From Legionella quinlivanii (lineage in GTDB: Bacteria; Pseudomonadota; Gammaproteobacteria; Legionellales; Legionellaceae): a stretch of DNA of 64,000 bases. Position numbers and translations under genes: made by a program. Below the pieces are notes generated by a model. It was not told where the DNA came from. It did no database searches and was given only the letters and a program-made list of their open reading frames with translations. The stretch lies in the NCBI RefSeq assembly GCF_900461555.1, contig NZ_UGOX01000001.1:2369501-2433500 (forward strand), given 5' to 3'. Of this stretch, positions 17,303 to 25,028 are shown piece after piece; the stretch's first letter is position 1, and each line of letters opens with the position of its first letter.

Positions 17303-18133
17303 TTGGCTAAAATAATTGTCGTCACTTCAGGCAAAGGGGGAGTAGGTAAAACTACTACATCCGCTGCAATTTCTTCTGGTCTCGCATTAAAGGGTCACAA
17401 AACAGTGGTTGTTGATTTCGATATCGGACTTCGTAATCTTGATATTATTATGGGTTGTGAACGTCGTGTGGTGTATGATTTTGTGAATGTCATCAACGGT
17501 GAAGCCAGCCTGAATCAGGCATTGATTAAAGACAAACGTATTCCAGAGCTTTACATCCTGCCTGCATCACAAACACGAGATAAAGACGCATTAACTCTTG
17601 AAGGAGTTGAGCGGGTATTAAAAGATTTATCAGCTGAATTTGACTATATTGTCTGCGATTCTCCGGCTGGAATTGAAACTGGCGCCTTAATGGCCATGCA
17701 TTTCGCTGACCATGCCATCGTAGTGACTAATCCTGAAGTGTCATCAGTAAGAGATTCTGACCGAATTCTTGGAATTTTAGCCAGCAAAACCAAGCGTGCA
17801 ATTGATAATAACAGTCCTGTACAGGAACATTTATTATTGACTCGCTATGATCCTGAGCGAGTGGAAAAAGGAGAAATGCTCTCCGTTGAAGATGTAAAAG
17901 AAATTCTGGCTATTCCATTGATTGGAGTAATTCCTGAATCCAAAGCTGTTTTAAAGGCATCCAATACGGGGACACCAGTTATTCTGGATGAGCACAGTGA
18001 TGCAGGATTGGCTTATCAGGATGCGATTGCCCGCTTTCTTGGCGAAAGCAGACCCATGCGTTTTATCCAAAGTGAACGGAAAGGAATTCTGCGCAGATTA
18101 TTTGGTAAGAACAGAGAGGATGTCACAGCATGA
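17303..18133 (+). CDS. minD: Septum site-determining ATPase MinD
   Basis: MinD is the membrane-cycling ATPase that positions the division site with MinC and MinE. It carries the deviant Walker A GKGGVGKTT with signature Lys, the switch-I-type DFDIGLRNLDI, and VCDSPAGIE. The C-terminus RKGILRRLFGKNRED is the amphipathic membrane-targeting helix. The start is taken as TTG 17303 (AKIIVVTSGKGGVGK), with AGGAAGGG seven bases upstream; this matches the family N-terminus. An ATG at 17279 would add eight non-homologous residues. It overlaps minE by four bases. minC is not upstream, where panD lies divergently. Confidence 0.95.
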   Translation: MAKIIVVTSGKGGVGKTTTSAAISSGLALKGHKTVVVDFDIGLRNLDIIMGCERRVVYDFVNVINGEASLNQALIKDKRIPELYILPASQTRDKDALTLEGVERVLKDLSAEFDYIVCDSPAGIETGALMAMHFADHAIVVTNPEVSSVRDSDRILGILASKTKRAIDNNSPVQEHLLLTRYDPERVEKGEMLSVEDVKEILAIPLIGVIPESKAVLKASNTGTPVILDEHSDAGLAYQDAIARFLGESRPMRFIQSERKGILRRLFGKNREDVTA

Positions 18134-18393
18134 GTATATTCAATTATTTGAGAAGACGAAACAGTACTGCCTCAGTTGCCAAAGAACGATTGCAAATCAT
18201 CATTTCGCATGAACGTACTCAGCGAAACACCCCTGATTATCTGCCAAAGCTTCAGGAAGAAATTTTGGCCGTAATTGCGAAATACATCCCGATTACCCGC
18301 GATAAAGTCAGTGTTAACCTAGAGCGAATGGGAGATAGTGCTGTATTGGAACTCAATGTAACCATGCCTGAAGAAGCCCTCGAAGAAATCTAG
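18130..18393 (+). CDS. minE: Cell division topological specificity factor MinE
   Basis: The 87-residue protein has the short N-terminal amphipathic segment (MSIFNYLRRRNSTASVAKER), the MinD-binding region RLQIIISHERTQR, and the dimerising beta-domain ending VLELNVTMPEEA. It stimulates MinD ATPase and drives pole-to-pole cycling. It starts with ATGA overlapping the minD stop, so the two are translationally coupled. Confidence 0.95.
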   Translation: MSIFNYLRRRNSTASVAKERLQIIISHERTQRNTPDYLPKLQEEILAVIAKYIPITRDKVSVNLERMGDSAVLELNVTMPEEALEEI

Positions 18394-18472
18394 GCCCAGA
18401 GGGTTTTGCTGTTTACTGGACGAGCGATTATTCGCTGGTGTCACTGATCCTTCAATAAAAAGTTCTTTTTTC

Positions 18473-18511
18473 TTTGTAAGACCAATATTTGACCACTATA
18501 CTCACTATACT
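18473..18511 (+). promoter_or_regulatory. Candidate promoter with a perfect tandem 9-mer
   Basis: CACTATACT occurs twice in direct succession (18494-18511), giving two TATACT boxes. TTTGTA at 18473-18478 is 18 bases from the first. The region lies 28 bases upstream of the first effector-like paralogue. Confidence 0.4.
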
Positions 18512-18538
18512 AACAAATAGTAAAGTTGTGGGGCAGGT

Positions 18539-20050
18539 ATGCATTTGGTGATTTATTTTTGTGGAGCCCGAAACTCCGGAAATGATTTCTTAAATGGTTA
18601 TGATATAAACGACCCCAGCATTAAAACTATTTTCGTTGAAGGCTGTCATCATTCTGAAGTATGTAATTCAATCCTGTTTCCCGATTTAAAATCCTTTGCC
18701 GAACGATTTGTTCATACTCTTTTTGAAAACAGAGGCGAGTATCTTGGATTGAAACATGTCGATTTGGCCCGTCTTAAACTGGGTATCAATACGCATGAGG
18801 AATATTCCTATACTCATAACGGGGAACCTGTCACACGTAAGAAAACGACAGTGACCGCAGAGGATGCCAGAGAGGATATCACCTCTATTAGTCTTGCCGG
18901 TTTTAATCGCGGTGCCTTGACTGCCTTTGAGGTGGCTCCGCTGCTTGAAAATCTTGCTCCCAAACTGGAAATAGACATCATCGCCAATCAACCGGTGTCA
19001 GGAAATGCTTATCAACTTCCGGGAAGTCAGGCGGTGAATATTGCGGACTGTAGTCATTGTAACAATATACGTCACGTGAGCGTCATTATTGAAGCCTATG
19101 CGGAATCACTTGCCATTCCGGACGCAGATGAACCATATCACCGCGTTTTCTTTACACAGATTACTCCCCTGCTTCCAGATAAAGCTATCAAAAATCTGAT
19201 AGTGATTCCCAGAGAGAGTCATCAGGTACGTGAAAATTCTGCCGATGGTGAAGAGCATTTAAATATGGAGTTGGCAAAATCCTTAAGAAAGAGAGGGTTC
19301 CTTACTCAGGAAATTGTGGTCAGAAAAACGCTGACTTGCCGCAGAGCCGCTTCATTTCTCTATCAGCAATTAAACCCCAGTATTCCACCATTGACCAATT
19401 CCGACTTATCAAATTATTTCGGCATTAAAAAGGAACCAGTTCAATATAAAGCACATGGAAATACCGGCCTTAGAAAAGGTTATGAGCTGCATCACGAAGA
19501 AAGTTTAATTGACTGGTGGGAACGACAGGATAAAAAAGTGTCGCATTACTCTACGCTTTTAACTCAATTACTGGTTAAAAATCTTAAATCAATGGATTTG
19601 TCCAATCCAGATGCCCTCAAGGAATTATATAAAGAAACCGACACCTGGCTTATTCTGAAAACGAACTTTGCCTCGTCACGATACGCGATGGTTGAAGCAC
19701 TTCGTCACCATATAGGGATGAAGTTAATCGCCTTGGGAGTTGAGCCGAAGGAACTGGCAACCATCGTCTGGGAAAATATGCACGAAACCAATTATTTTCT
19801 TTCCGAATGGAATAAAACTGTAAAAAACGCCAATTATTTTCGCACCAAGCAAACAAGGGATTTGGAAGAAGCTATTCATGATTATGCAGGTGAATTACCT
19901 ACCAGAGAAAATGCGGAAAAATTACTGGGTATCCTTGATCAATGGTTACATCAGGAAAATGCTCAGTCTAATAAACGCTTTGACTTAGTCATTATCATCC
20001 GTGAGCAACTGGAAGAGGCTGTCAGAGCGGCGCATGGCGTTCTCGAATAA
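18539..20050 (+). CDS. Effector-like alpha/beta-hydrolase paralogue 1, probably catalytically inactive
   Basis: No named gene is recognised. The N-terminal half resembles a DUF2235/Tle1-like alpha/beta-hydrolase: MHLVIYFCGARNSGNDF, then the nucleophile-elbow position ISLAGFNRGALTAF, then IDIIANQPVSG. Compared with the adjacent paralogue, the elbow Ser is Asn (N123) and the candidate catalytic Asp is Asn (N150), while His is kept in EEHLNM. It also lacks about 65 residues present in the neighbour. The C-terminal third (EESLIDWWERQDKK onward, helical) is shared and resembles a Legionella effector domain (perhaps DUF5617; recalled, not checked). There is no signal peptide, so Dot/Icm export is inferred. 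GGGG-CAGG precedes the ATG. Confidence 0.65.
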   Translation: MHLVIYFCGARNSGNDFLNGYDINDPSIKTIFVEGCHHSEVCNSILFPDLKSFAERFVHTLFENRGEYLGLKHVDLARLKLGINTHEEYSYTHNGEPVTRKKTTVTAEDAREDITSISLAGFNRGALTAFEVAPLLENLAPKLEIDIIANQPVSGNAYQLPGSQAVNIADCSHCNNIRHVSVIIEAYAESLAIPDADEPYHRVFFTQITPLLPDKAIKNLIVIPRESHQVRENSADGEEHLNMELAKSLRKRGFLTQEIVVRKTLTCRRAASFLYQQLNPSIPPLTNSDLSNYFGIKKEPVQYKAHGNTGLRKGYELHHEESLIDWWERQDKKVSHYSTLLTQLLVKNLKSMDLSNPDALKELYKETDTWLILKTNFASSRYAMVEALRHHIGMKLIALGVEPKELATIVWENMHETNYFLSEWNKTVKNANYFRTKQTRDLEEAIHDYAGELPTRENAEKLLGILDQWLHQENAQSNKRFDLVIIIREQLEEAVRAAHGVLE

Positions 20051-20059
20051 CCTGCATTT

Positions 20060-20092
20060 CTTAACATTCCATTAAGCTTTCATGACTATAAT
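20060..20092 (+). promoter_or_regulatory. PmrA-like box plus -10 element
   Basis: CTTAACATT-CC-ATTAAGCTT (20060-20079) resembles the published Legionella PmrA tandem site cTTAATatT-N2-cTTAATatT, with the correct 11-base period. TATAAT follows at 20087-20092, so the box sits over the -35 region. PmrA activates many Dot/Icm effector genes. Confidence 0.5.
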
Positions 20093-20122
20093 TAGCACAT
20101 CAATATAATTTAGGAACAAGCA

Positions 20123-21847
20123 ATGCATTTGGTTATCTATTTTTGTGGCACAGGAAATCCGGGAACCGATTTTTTAAAAGGCTATGATTATGTCAATGAT
20201 CCCAATGTGAAGACCATCTTCGTTAAAGGCTGTCATGACCGCGAAGTGTGTAATGGGGGAACTTTCCCGGATTTGAAAGGATTTACTGAGCGATTCACCA
20301 AAGAAGTGTTTGAAATGAGGGAGGGTAAATTATATTTATCGACCTCTGATTTAGCATCCAAAAAGGTAGGAATCAGTAATCCCCACTCCACTGTTGCTGC
20401 TGGAGATGAGCAAAAAGAAATAACCTCAGTCACTTTCGCGGGCTTTAGCCGCGGCGGTGTAACCGCTTTTCTTGAGGCGCAACAATTTAAAACATTCGCA
20501 CCGAATGTTGAAGTCGATGTAGTTGCCGATCAGCCTGTACCGGGTAATTCTTATCAAATCCCTGGAAGTAACGCGGCCAATATAGCCGATTGCAGTGATT
20601 GCTCAAATATTAAAAATGCGACCATTATTCTTGGAGCTTATACGGGAGTTCGACAATGGGTTGACCTGAATGTACTGAGCAAAGTACCCGAAAATTACCA
20701 AGCTTACAAAAATCAATATGTAGTGATAGGTCGTGTTATTTATTATGTGGATGAGAATGCAGAGATTACCAATGCGATGCCTGAGGGCTACCAGTTACAC
20801 GTCGCACTAGCGCGCACACAGACACTCCGCTCAGACGAATTAGCTAGTTTAATCAAGCCTGAACATCTGCACACAGAAGCGTTTTATGAGAATAACTCCA
20901 ATATCCATCGCGCTTTTTTCTCACAGATAGTCCCCAGCCTTCCTCATACAGCAAAACGTGAATTAATTATTATTCCTCGTGAAAGTCATCATCAGGTCAG
21001 ACTAAATGCAGCTGATGGTGAAGGACACTTAAATATGGCAATAGCCAAATCACTGGAAAAGCGTGGTTACGTCAGCAAAGAGGAAGTGGCACGAAAAAGA
21101 CAGGAAGCCCAAAAAACTTATGCCGTTAATGAAACACTACCGCCAGCACAATTTCCACCGGCTCAGCAATTGCAAAGTTTCTTTGGCCTGCGAGCCAGGG
21201 ATGCCTACCGTTATGTGGACAAATTACACCCCCAGGCAGGTATTCGTTCCGGCTACGGTCTTTTGAAAGATGAATCGATTATTGATTGGTGGAATAGGCA
21301 GGATAAAAAAGCGTCACGCTTTTCCACTGAATTAACTAAAGGTTTGGCCACGTTAATTCATGTTACAGATTATCATGATACAGATAGTGTTAAACGTCTT
21401 TTTGAATTGACCGATAAATGGCTTATTTTAAAAGCAAATTCTGCCTCTTCCCGATATGCTCAGGTAGAGTCTCTTCGTCATCATCTTCAGGTTAAACTTC
21501 TAAATATGAACGTCGATAAAACAGAGCTTGCACAAATTAACCGCGAAAATTTACGGAATACAAACTATTTTGTGAATGAGTGGAAGAAGTCAATCAGCCC
21601 GGCTTCTTATTTCAGAACGGATGCCACGAGAATACTTGAAAGGGCCATTCAAGAGCATGCCATGAAAGAGCCTAATGAAGCAAATGACAGAACACTTTTA
21701 GAGGCTATCAATACCTGGCTTGATGGAAAAAATGCCAAAACTAGCAAACGTTATGATTTGGTGATCATGATGCGGGAACAGCTGGAAGAAGTGATTGAAA
21801 ACACCTATGGCCTCTCACAAGAATACCAGTCACAACTCTCACATTAG
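20123..21847 (+). CDS. Effector-like alpha/beta-hydrolase paralogue 2, intact catalytic residues
   Basis: This 574-residue protein is a tandem duplicate of the preceding gene, with similarity throughout. Here the hydrolase motifs are complete: MHLVIYFCGTGNPGTDF, GFSRG with Ser at 109, ADQPVPG with Asp at 136, and His candidates in ESHHQV (289/290) and GEGHLNM (302). This order suits a DUF2235/Tle1-type lipase or esterase. An insertion at about 175-260 is missing from paralogue 1. The C-terminal helical domain (DESIIDWWNRQDKK, SASSRYAQVESLRHHL) is shared. AGGA lies eight bases before the ATG and a PmrA-like box lies upstream. Secretion by Dot/Icm is inferred; lipase activity is untested. Confidence 0.68.
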   Translation: MHLVIYFCGTGNPGTDFLKGYDYVNDPNVKTIFVKGCHDREVCNGGTFPDLKGFTERFTKEVFEMREGKLYLSTSDLASKKVGISNPHSTVAAGDEQKEITSVTFAGFSRGGVTAFLEAQQFKTFAPNVEVDVVADQPVPGNSYQIPGSNAANIADCSDCSNIKNATIILGAYTGVRQWVDLNVLSKVPENYQAYKNQYVVIGRVIYYVDENAEITNAMPEGYQLHVALARTQTLRSDELASLIKPEHLHTEAFYENNSNIHRAFFSQIVPSLPHTAKRELIIIPRESHHQVRLNAADGEGHLNMAIAKSLEKRGYVSKEEVARKRQEAQKTYAVNETLPPAQFPPAQQLQSFFGLRARDAYRYVDKLHPQAGIRSGYGLLKDESIIDWWNRQDKKASRFSTELTKGLATLIHVTDYHDTDSVKRLFELTDKWLILKANSASSRYAQVESLRHHLQVKLLNMNVDKTELAQINRENLRNTNYFVNEWKKSISPASYFRTDATRILERAIQEHAMKEPNEANDRTLLEAINTWLDGKNAKTSKRYDLVIMMREQLEEVIENTYGLSQEYQSQLSH

Positions 21848-21913
21848 ATAAAATCCTCTCTCCTGAGGGCCATTGACCTAATGACGCTGCTTTAAGGATT
21901 GGCCCTCTATTCC

Positions 21914-21970
21914 CTACGTCCCTCGGCTTGTCCCTGAGAGATGGTCACAAAATTAACCATCTTATTAGAG
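21914..21970. repeat. Shared intergenic repeat unit (REP fragment plus tail)
   Basis: CTACGTCCCTCGGCTTGTCC then GAGAGATGGTCACAAAATTA leads into AGAG and a truncated REP start (CCTACGTACC at 21971). The same segment occurs inverted at 52489-52545 with few differences. It is part of a repeat cluster into which the IS element later inserted. Confidence 0.75.
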
Positions 21971-22002
21971 CCTACGTACCCCCGTTAGAGCCTACGTACC
22001 CC

Positions 22003-22011
22003 GCTTTATGC
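22003..22011. repeat. Left 9-bp target-site duplication
   Basis: GCTTTATGC directly precedes the IS end and is repeated exactly at 23301-23309. Nine bases is the size made by IS10-type transposition. Confidence 0.92.
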
Positions 22012-23300
22012 CTGAGGGATCCCCTCATAATTCTCTCCCTGCAACGAGTATCTCTATTTGCAGGGCCTCGACGGCTTTATCATAATCAATTCTATATTTA
22101 AATTTCCTTTGTATGATTCGACAGCCGAGATAGAACAAAGAAAGCACTCGTTTTTTTTGGGATGTGTTGGCTTGAAAAGAGAGATGCCATCGCTTGTTTT
22201 CAGCAACGAAGCCGGTTAAATAAGCAATTAAAGTAGCCAACATAGCAATCATTAGTAACACTTGAATTCGCTCTATTGATTTTGAGTAAGCATGTTCAAA
22301 GCTAAAGCCATATTGAGATGACTTTAAATCTCGAAAATTCTGCTCTATTTGCATGCGTTTGAAATAGATTGAAAAAGGGTTAAACGATGTTTCTGTATTG
22401 TTTAATGAACTTGCTAAAAGCCAAGGTTCATTGGCTGATTTTGAATACACCTTGTCTTTCTTGCTTTGCGCTTTCTTTTTGTACTTATTAAAACGTGTAC
22501 GTTTTTTTCCGGATAGCTTTATTAAATAAAGAAATGTTTCTATTGGGTCTGTTTTAGAGACAATGCCCCACCCCAGAGATTGTCCTTGTTCGGTCGCCTT
22601 TTCCTTTGAATCACAATAATATTCCCAGTAAGTATGGGTATCCAATCGATAACATATATTACCCCGGATACGGCCAACATAGTCCCAACCTTGTTTTAAC
22701 ACCAACCGAAACCATGAATTATAAAAACCAGCATCCGTAACTAATATCGGGAGACTTGTCTCAGGCAGAACTTGCTTTAAATTCTGTAAAAATAAGTGAT
22801 GCGCTTTGTCACTATTTTCATATTGGCGAGGAAATACCTCTTCATAGACTGATAACGCACGGCCTTTAGCGACTAATGAGGCTCTAAGCAAATAATGCGT
22901 TGTATTAGGAACATGGCTCCAATCTACCAGGATAATAGGACGACTATTTGTTCCAATTAACCTATGGGCTGTTTTTTGGTATATCGAGAATCGCTCTCCA
23001 TGCAGGTTTTTATTCCCTAAAAAACGATCACAGCGTTTAATATTATTCTTTTCTTGAGCCTTATTTTTTAATGCTCGCCCCAACTGAGTTAACGACAGCT
23101 TTTTTTCCCTGAGTAAGGCATTGATAAATAAATTAAGCGTATTAAATCGTTTTCCATGGATAGTACTTGATAGCAAATTGTGTAAAAATCGCTTTATGTG
23201 CATGAGATATCCTAATCAAAATTGTTCGCAAAACTATTTGATCATATATCTTCATGCACTGCCACTTTTTAATATCCTTATTTATGAGGGGAGCCCTCAG
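22012..23300 (-). mobile_element. Complete IS10-like insertion sequence (IS4 family), 1289 bp
   Basis: The terminal inverted repeats are CTGAGGGATCCCCTCATAA on the left and, inverted, CTGAGGGCTCCCCTCATAA on the right (18 of 19 match). They closely resemble IS10 ends. One transposase gene fills the element, and a perfect 9-bp target duplication flanks it. Only the left end keeps a GATC Dam site (in GGATCC); the right end, near the transposase start, reads GGCTCC. The element appears intact and fairly recent. Confidence 0.93.
22025..23203 (-). CDS. IS10-like DDE transposase (IS4 family)
   Basis: The 392-residue protein is close to the 402 of IS10 transposase. The DDE acids are visible: D94 in LVDWSHV, D157 in VTDAGFYNSW and E287 in the YREK motif Y280-R283-E287-K294, with the exact spacing Y-2-R-3-E-6-K. 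The frame is uninterrupted, so the enzyme could be active. AGGA lies eight bases before the ATG. The stop lies 13 bases inside the left end of the element. Confidence 0.95.
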   Translation of the reverse strand: MHIKRFLHNLLSSTIHGKRFNTLNLFINALLREKKLSLTQLGRALKNKAQEKNNIKRCDRFLGNKNLHGERFSIYQKTAHRLIGTNSRPIILVDWSHVPNTTHYLLRASLVAKGRALSVYEEVFPRQYENSDKAHHLFLQNLKQVLPETSLPILVTDAGFYNSWFRLVLKQGWDYVGRIRGNICYRLDTHTYWEYYCDSKEKATEQGQSLGWGIVSKTDPIETFLYLIKLSGKKRTRFNKYKKKAQSKKDKVYSKSANEPWLLASSLNNTETSFNPFSIYFKRMQIEQNFRDLKSSQYGFSFEHAYSKSIERIQVLLMIAMLATLIAYLTGFVAENKRWHLSFQANTSQKKRVLSLFYLGCRIIQRKFKYRIDYDKAVEALQIEILVAGREL

Positions 23301-23309
23301 GCTTTATGC
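23301..23309. repeat. Right 9-bp target-site duplication
   Basis: GCTTTATGC immediately after the right IS end, identical to 22003-22011. Confidence 0.92.
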
Positions 23310-23489
23310 GGGGTATCCATAACAATGGTAGTGAATTTTAAAATGCTTTTGCCAATCAGACGCATTGCCTGGATACCCCGCATAAAGCGGGGTACGTAGG
23401 CTTACGAGAGACGTAGGTAAAGTCTTAAGGCAGCGCCATTAGGCCAAGAGTCCAACCTACATATAACTGGAGAGACCCCTCTATCTCAC

Positions 23490-25025
23490 TTATCCAATCG
23501 CCTTTAAGCTGCTCGTTGAGCGTACCCAGGGTTTGCGTTGAGCCAATTCGCCGGGTAAGGATTTAATTGCCAGTTGCGCTTTATTTAAATCAGGAAAATT
23601 ACCAAGCGTTAATACAAACCACTCACTGCCTTCGCGAAGTGTGCGATAAATCTTTCCATTTTTAGCTTCAATATGATGCGCAACAAAGCGTTTTAAATCA
23701 TCGGCATTACGGCTGGCGAGGATTTGAATAGTAAACTGCGTAACTGCCGGCTTGCTGGTTTTCGCTGTCTGAATAACCGCGGGCCTGCTCGTTTCAGTTG
23801 GACGCACAGGCAAAGTCTTCGTGGACTTATTACTAGCGAGTGATTTTGCAGGAACGGCATGAGGGTTTGCTTTATTAACCGTTTTTGGAATCACAACCAC
23901 CTTGTCCATCACCACCAGGTTATTCAGCTCCTCGTCTTCATCCGTATTAAATTCGATTACTCGTCTCATTGGCGGCGGTTGCAGCTCCTGAGACGACGAT
24001 GCCACAGTCCAGGAAGGGATTTCGGTAACCAGTGCCGGCTCAATATGAGAGCGTAAAAGTTGAATGGAGTGGCTTGCCAGATTAGGAAGGCTTGATACAA
24101 GCCTTTCTTCGGGAACAGTCAAAAAGACCGAAGGCGCCGGCAATTCGATTAGTGAAGCTACCTCTTGAAACTGAGGGGCGGGTATTGGAGCGGGGGCAGG
24201 CTCAGCCACTGTCAGGGTTTGATTCTGAGTGGATGTATAAGCAAATCCCAAACCAACCAGGGCAGCCCCCAAAAGACCATAGGCTTTGACGCCGGTACGA
24301 CGGGGGCGGCTGGCCTTTAAGGTGTCCGGATTGAAGAAATCCTGCATCTGAGTGTTAATGCGCCCAATATAGCCGCCAGTCAATTGGTAAAACTGCGCCA
24401 GGCGTTTATCAGTCATGGTTTTATCAAGGCGTCTTGGAGAAGGGAGAAACTTTAACAGATAGGTCTTTGTCTCGCTTTCTGATAATCCACCAAGCTCAAT
24501 GCTATGAATTAAATTATCAAATAAATCTTTATCCAAACTATTAATACTGGCCGCCAGACTGTAGTCTGAAACCAGGCATAAGTGGAAAAAGCCGGTGTTA
24601 CCCTGTTTTTTGATTTCAAGTAATGCCTCTTTGATAAAAAGATCAGGTAAAAGTTGTGCATTATCGATAATAACCAGCACATGAACCTTTCTTTCATTCA
24701 CTTGCTGGACAAAGTTAGACAGACTTTGTTCCGCATCGATTCGCAAATGAAACGCTTCGTAAAGTTTGGATAATACCTGCTGCACATTAAGTGGTGCTTC
24801 GGCATTAATCAATCCAGCCTTGACTCCGGAGTCGAGAGATGATTTTAAAATTTGGGCAAAAGTACTTTTCCCTCCCCCTTTTTCTGCCAGCACAGTAATT
24901 AAGACATTATTCAATAAAACCAGATGATTAATAAAATCAATCTTGTTAAGCCAGGCTGCGGGTTTAAAGGGAGGTGTTTCCATCGTTGGTTCACGGCGGT
25001 CTTTATCCATGGAATCATTTAGCAC
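23490..25025 (-). CDS. damX: DamX-like division/SPOR protein with an AAA ATPase domain
   Basis: The 511-residue protein has three parts. An N-terminal ExeA-like AAA domain carries LAEKGGGKSTFAQ (Walker A near residue 50) and VLVIIDNAQLL (Walker B). One membrane span lies near residues 245-262 (YGLLGAALVGLGFAY). A long Pro/Ala linker leads to a C-terminal SPOR domain (QFTIQILASRNADDLKRFVA, to WVRS). SPOR domains bind denuded septal peptidoglycan. The start is GTG 25025 with AAGGAGAG upstream, three bases after aroB. The order aroK-aroB-damX is the classical gammaproteobacterial one. It is the last gene of the operon. Confidence 0.85.
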   Translation of the reverse strand: MLNDSMDKDRREPTMETPPFKPAAWLNKIDFINHLVLLNNVLITVLAEKGGGKSTFAQILKSSLDSGVKAGLINAEAPLNVQQVLSKLYEAFHLRIDAEQSLSNFVQQVNERKVHVLVIIDNAQLLPDLFIKEALLEIKKQGNTGFFHLCLVSDYSLAASINSLDKDLFDNLIHSIELGGLSESETKTYLLKFLPSPRRLDKTMTDKRLAQFYQLTGGYIGRINTQMQDFFNPDTLKASRPRRTGVKAYGLLGAALVGLGFAYTSTQNQTLTVAEPAPAPIPAPQFQEVASLIELPAPSVFLTVPEERLVSSLPNLASHSIQLLRSHIEPALVTEIPSWTVASSSQELQPPPMRRVIEFNTDEDEELNNLVVMDKVVVIPKTVNKANPHAVPAKSLASNKSTKTLPVRPTETSRPAVIQTAKTSKPAVTQFTIQILASRNADDLKRFVAHHIEAKNGKIYRTLREGSEWFVLTLGNFPDLNKAQLAIKSLPGELAQRKPWVRSTSSLKAIG

Positions 25026-25028
25026 GAA

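Larger units (their letters stand above)
21991..23400. repeat. REP doublet interrupted by the IS element
   Basis: The left arm CCTACGTACCCCGCTTTATGC (21991-22011) and the right arm from 23301 (GCTTTATGCGGGGTATCCAT onward, to 23400) join to give a complete 112-base REPIN equal to the copy at 52377. The outer ends are CCTACGTACC and GGTACGTAGG. The insertion point is the loop of the left hairpin. Confidence 0.88.

Noticed and set aside
22025-23203. Transposase gene as a passenger system or toxin
   Set aside because: The DDE and YREK motifs, IS10-like ends and target duplication explain it fully as an insertion sequence.
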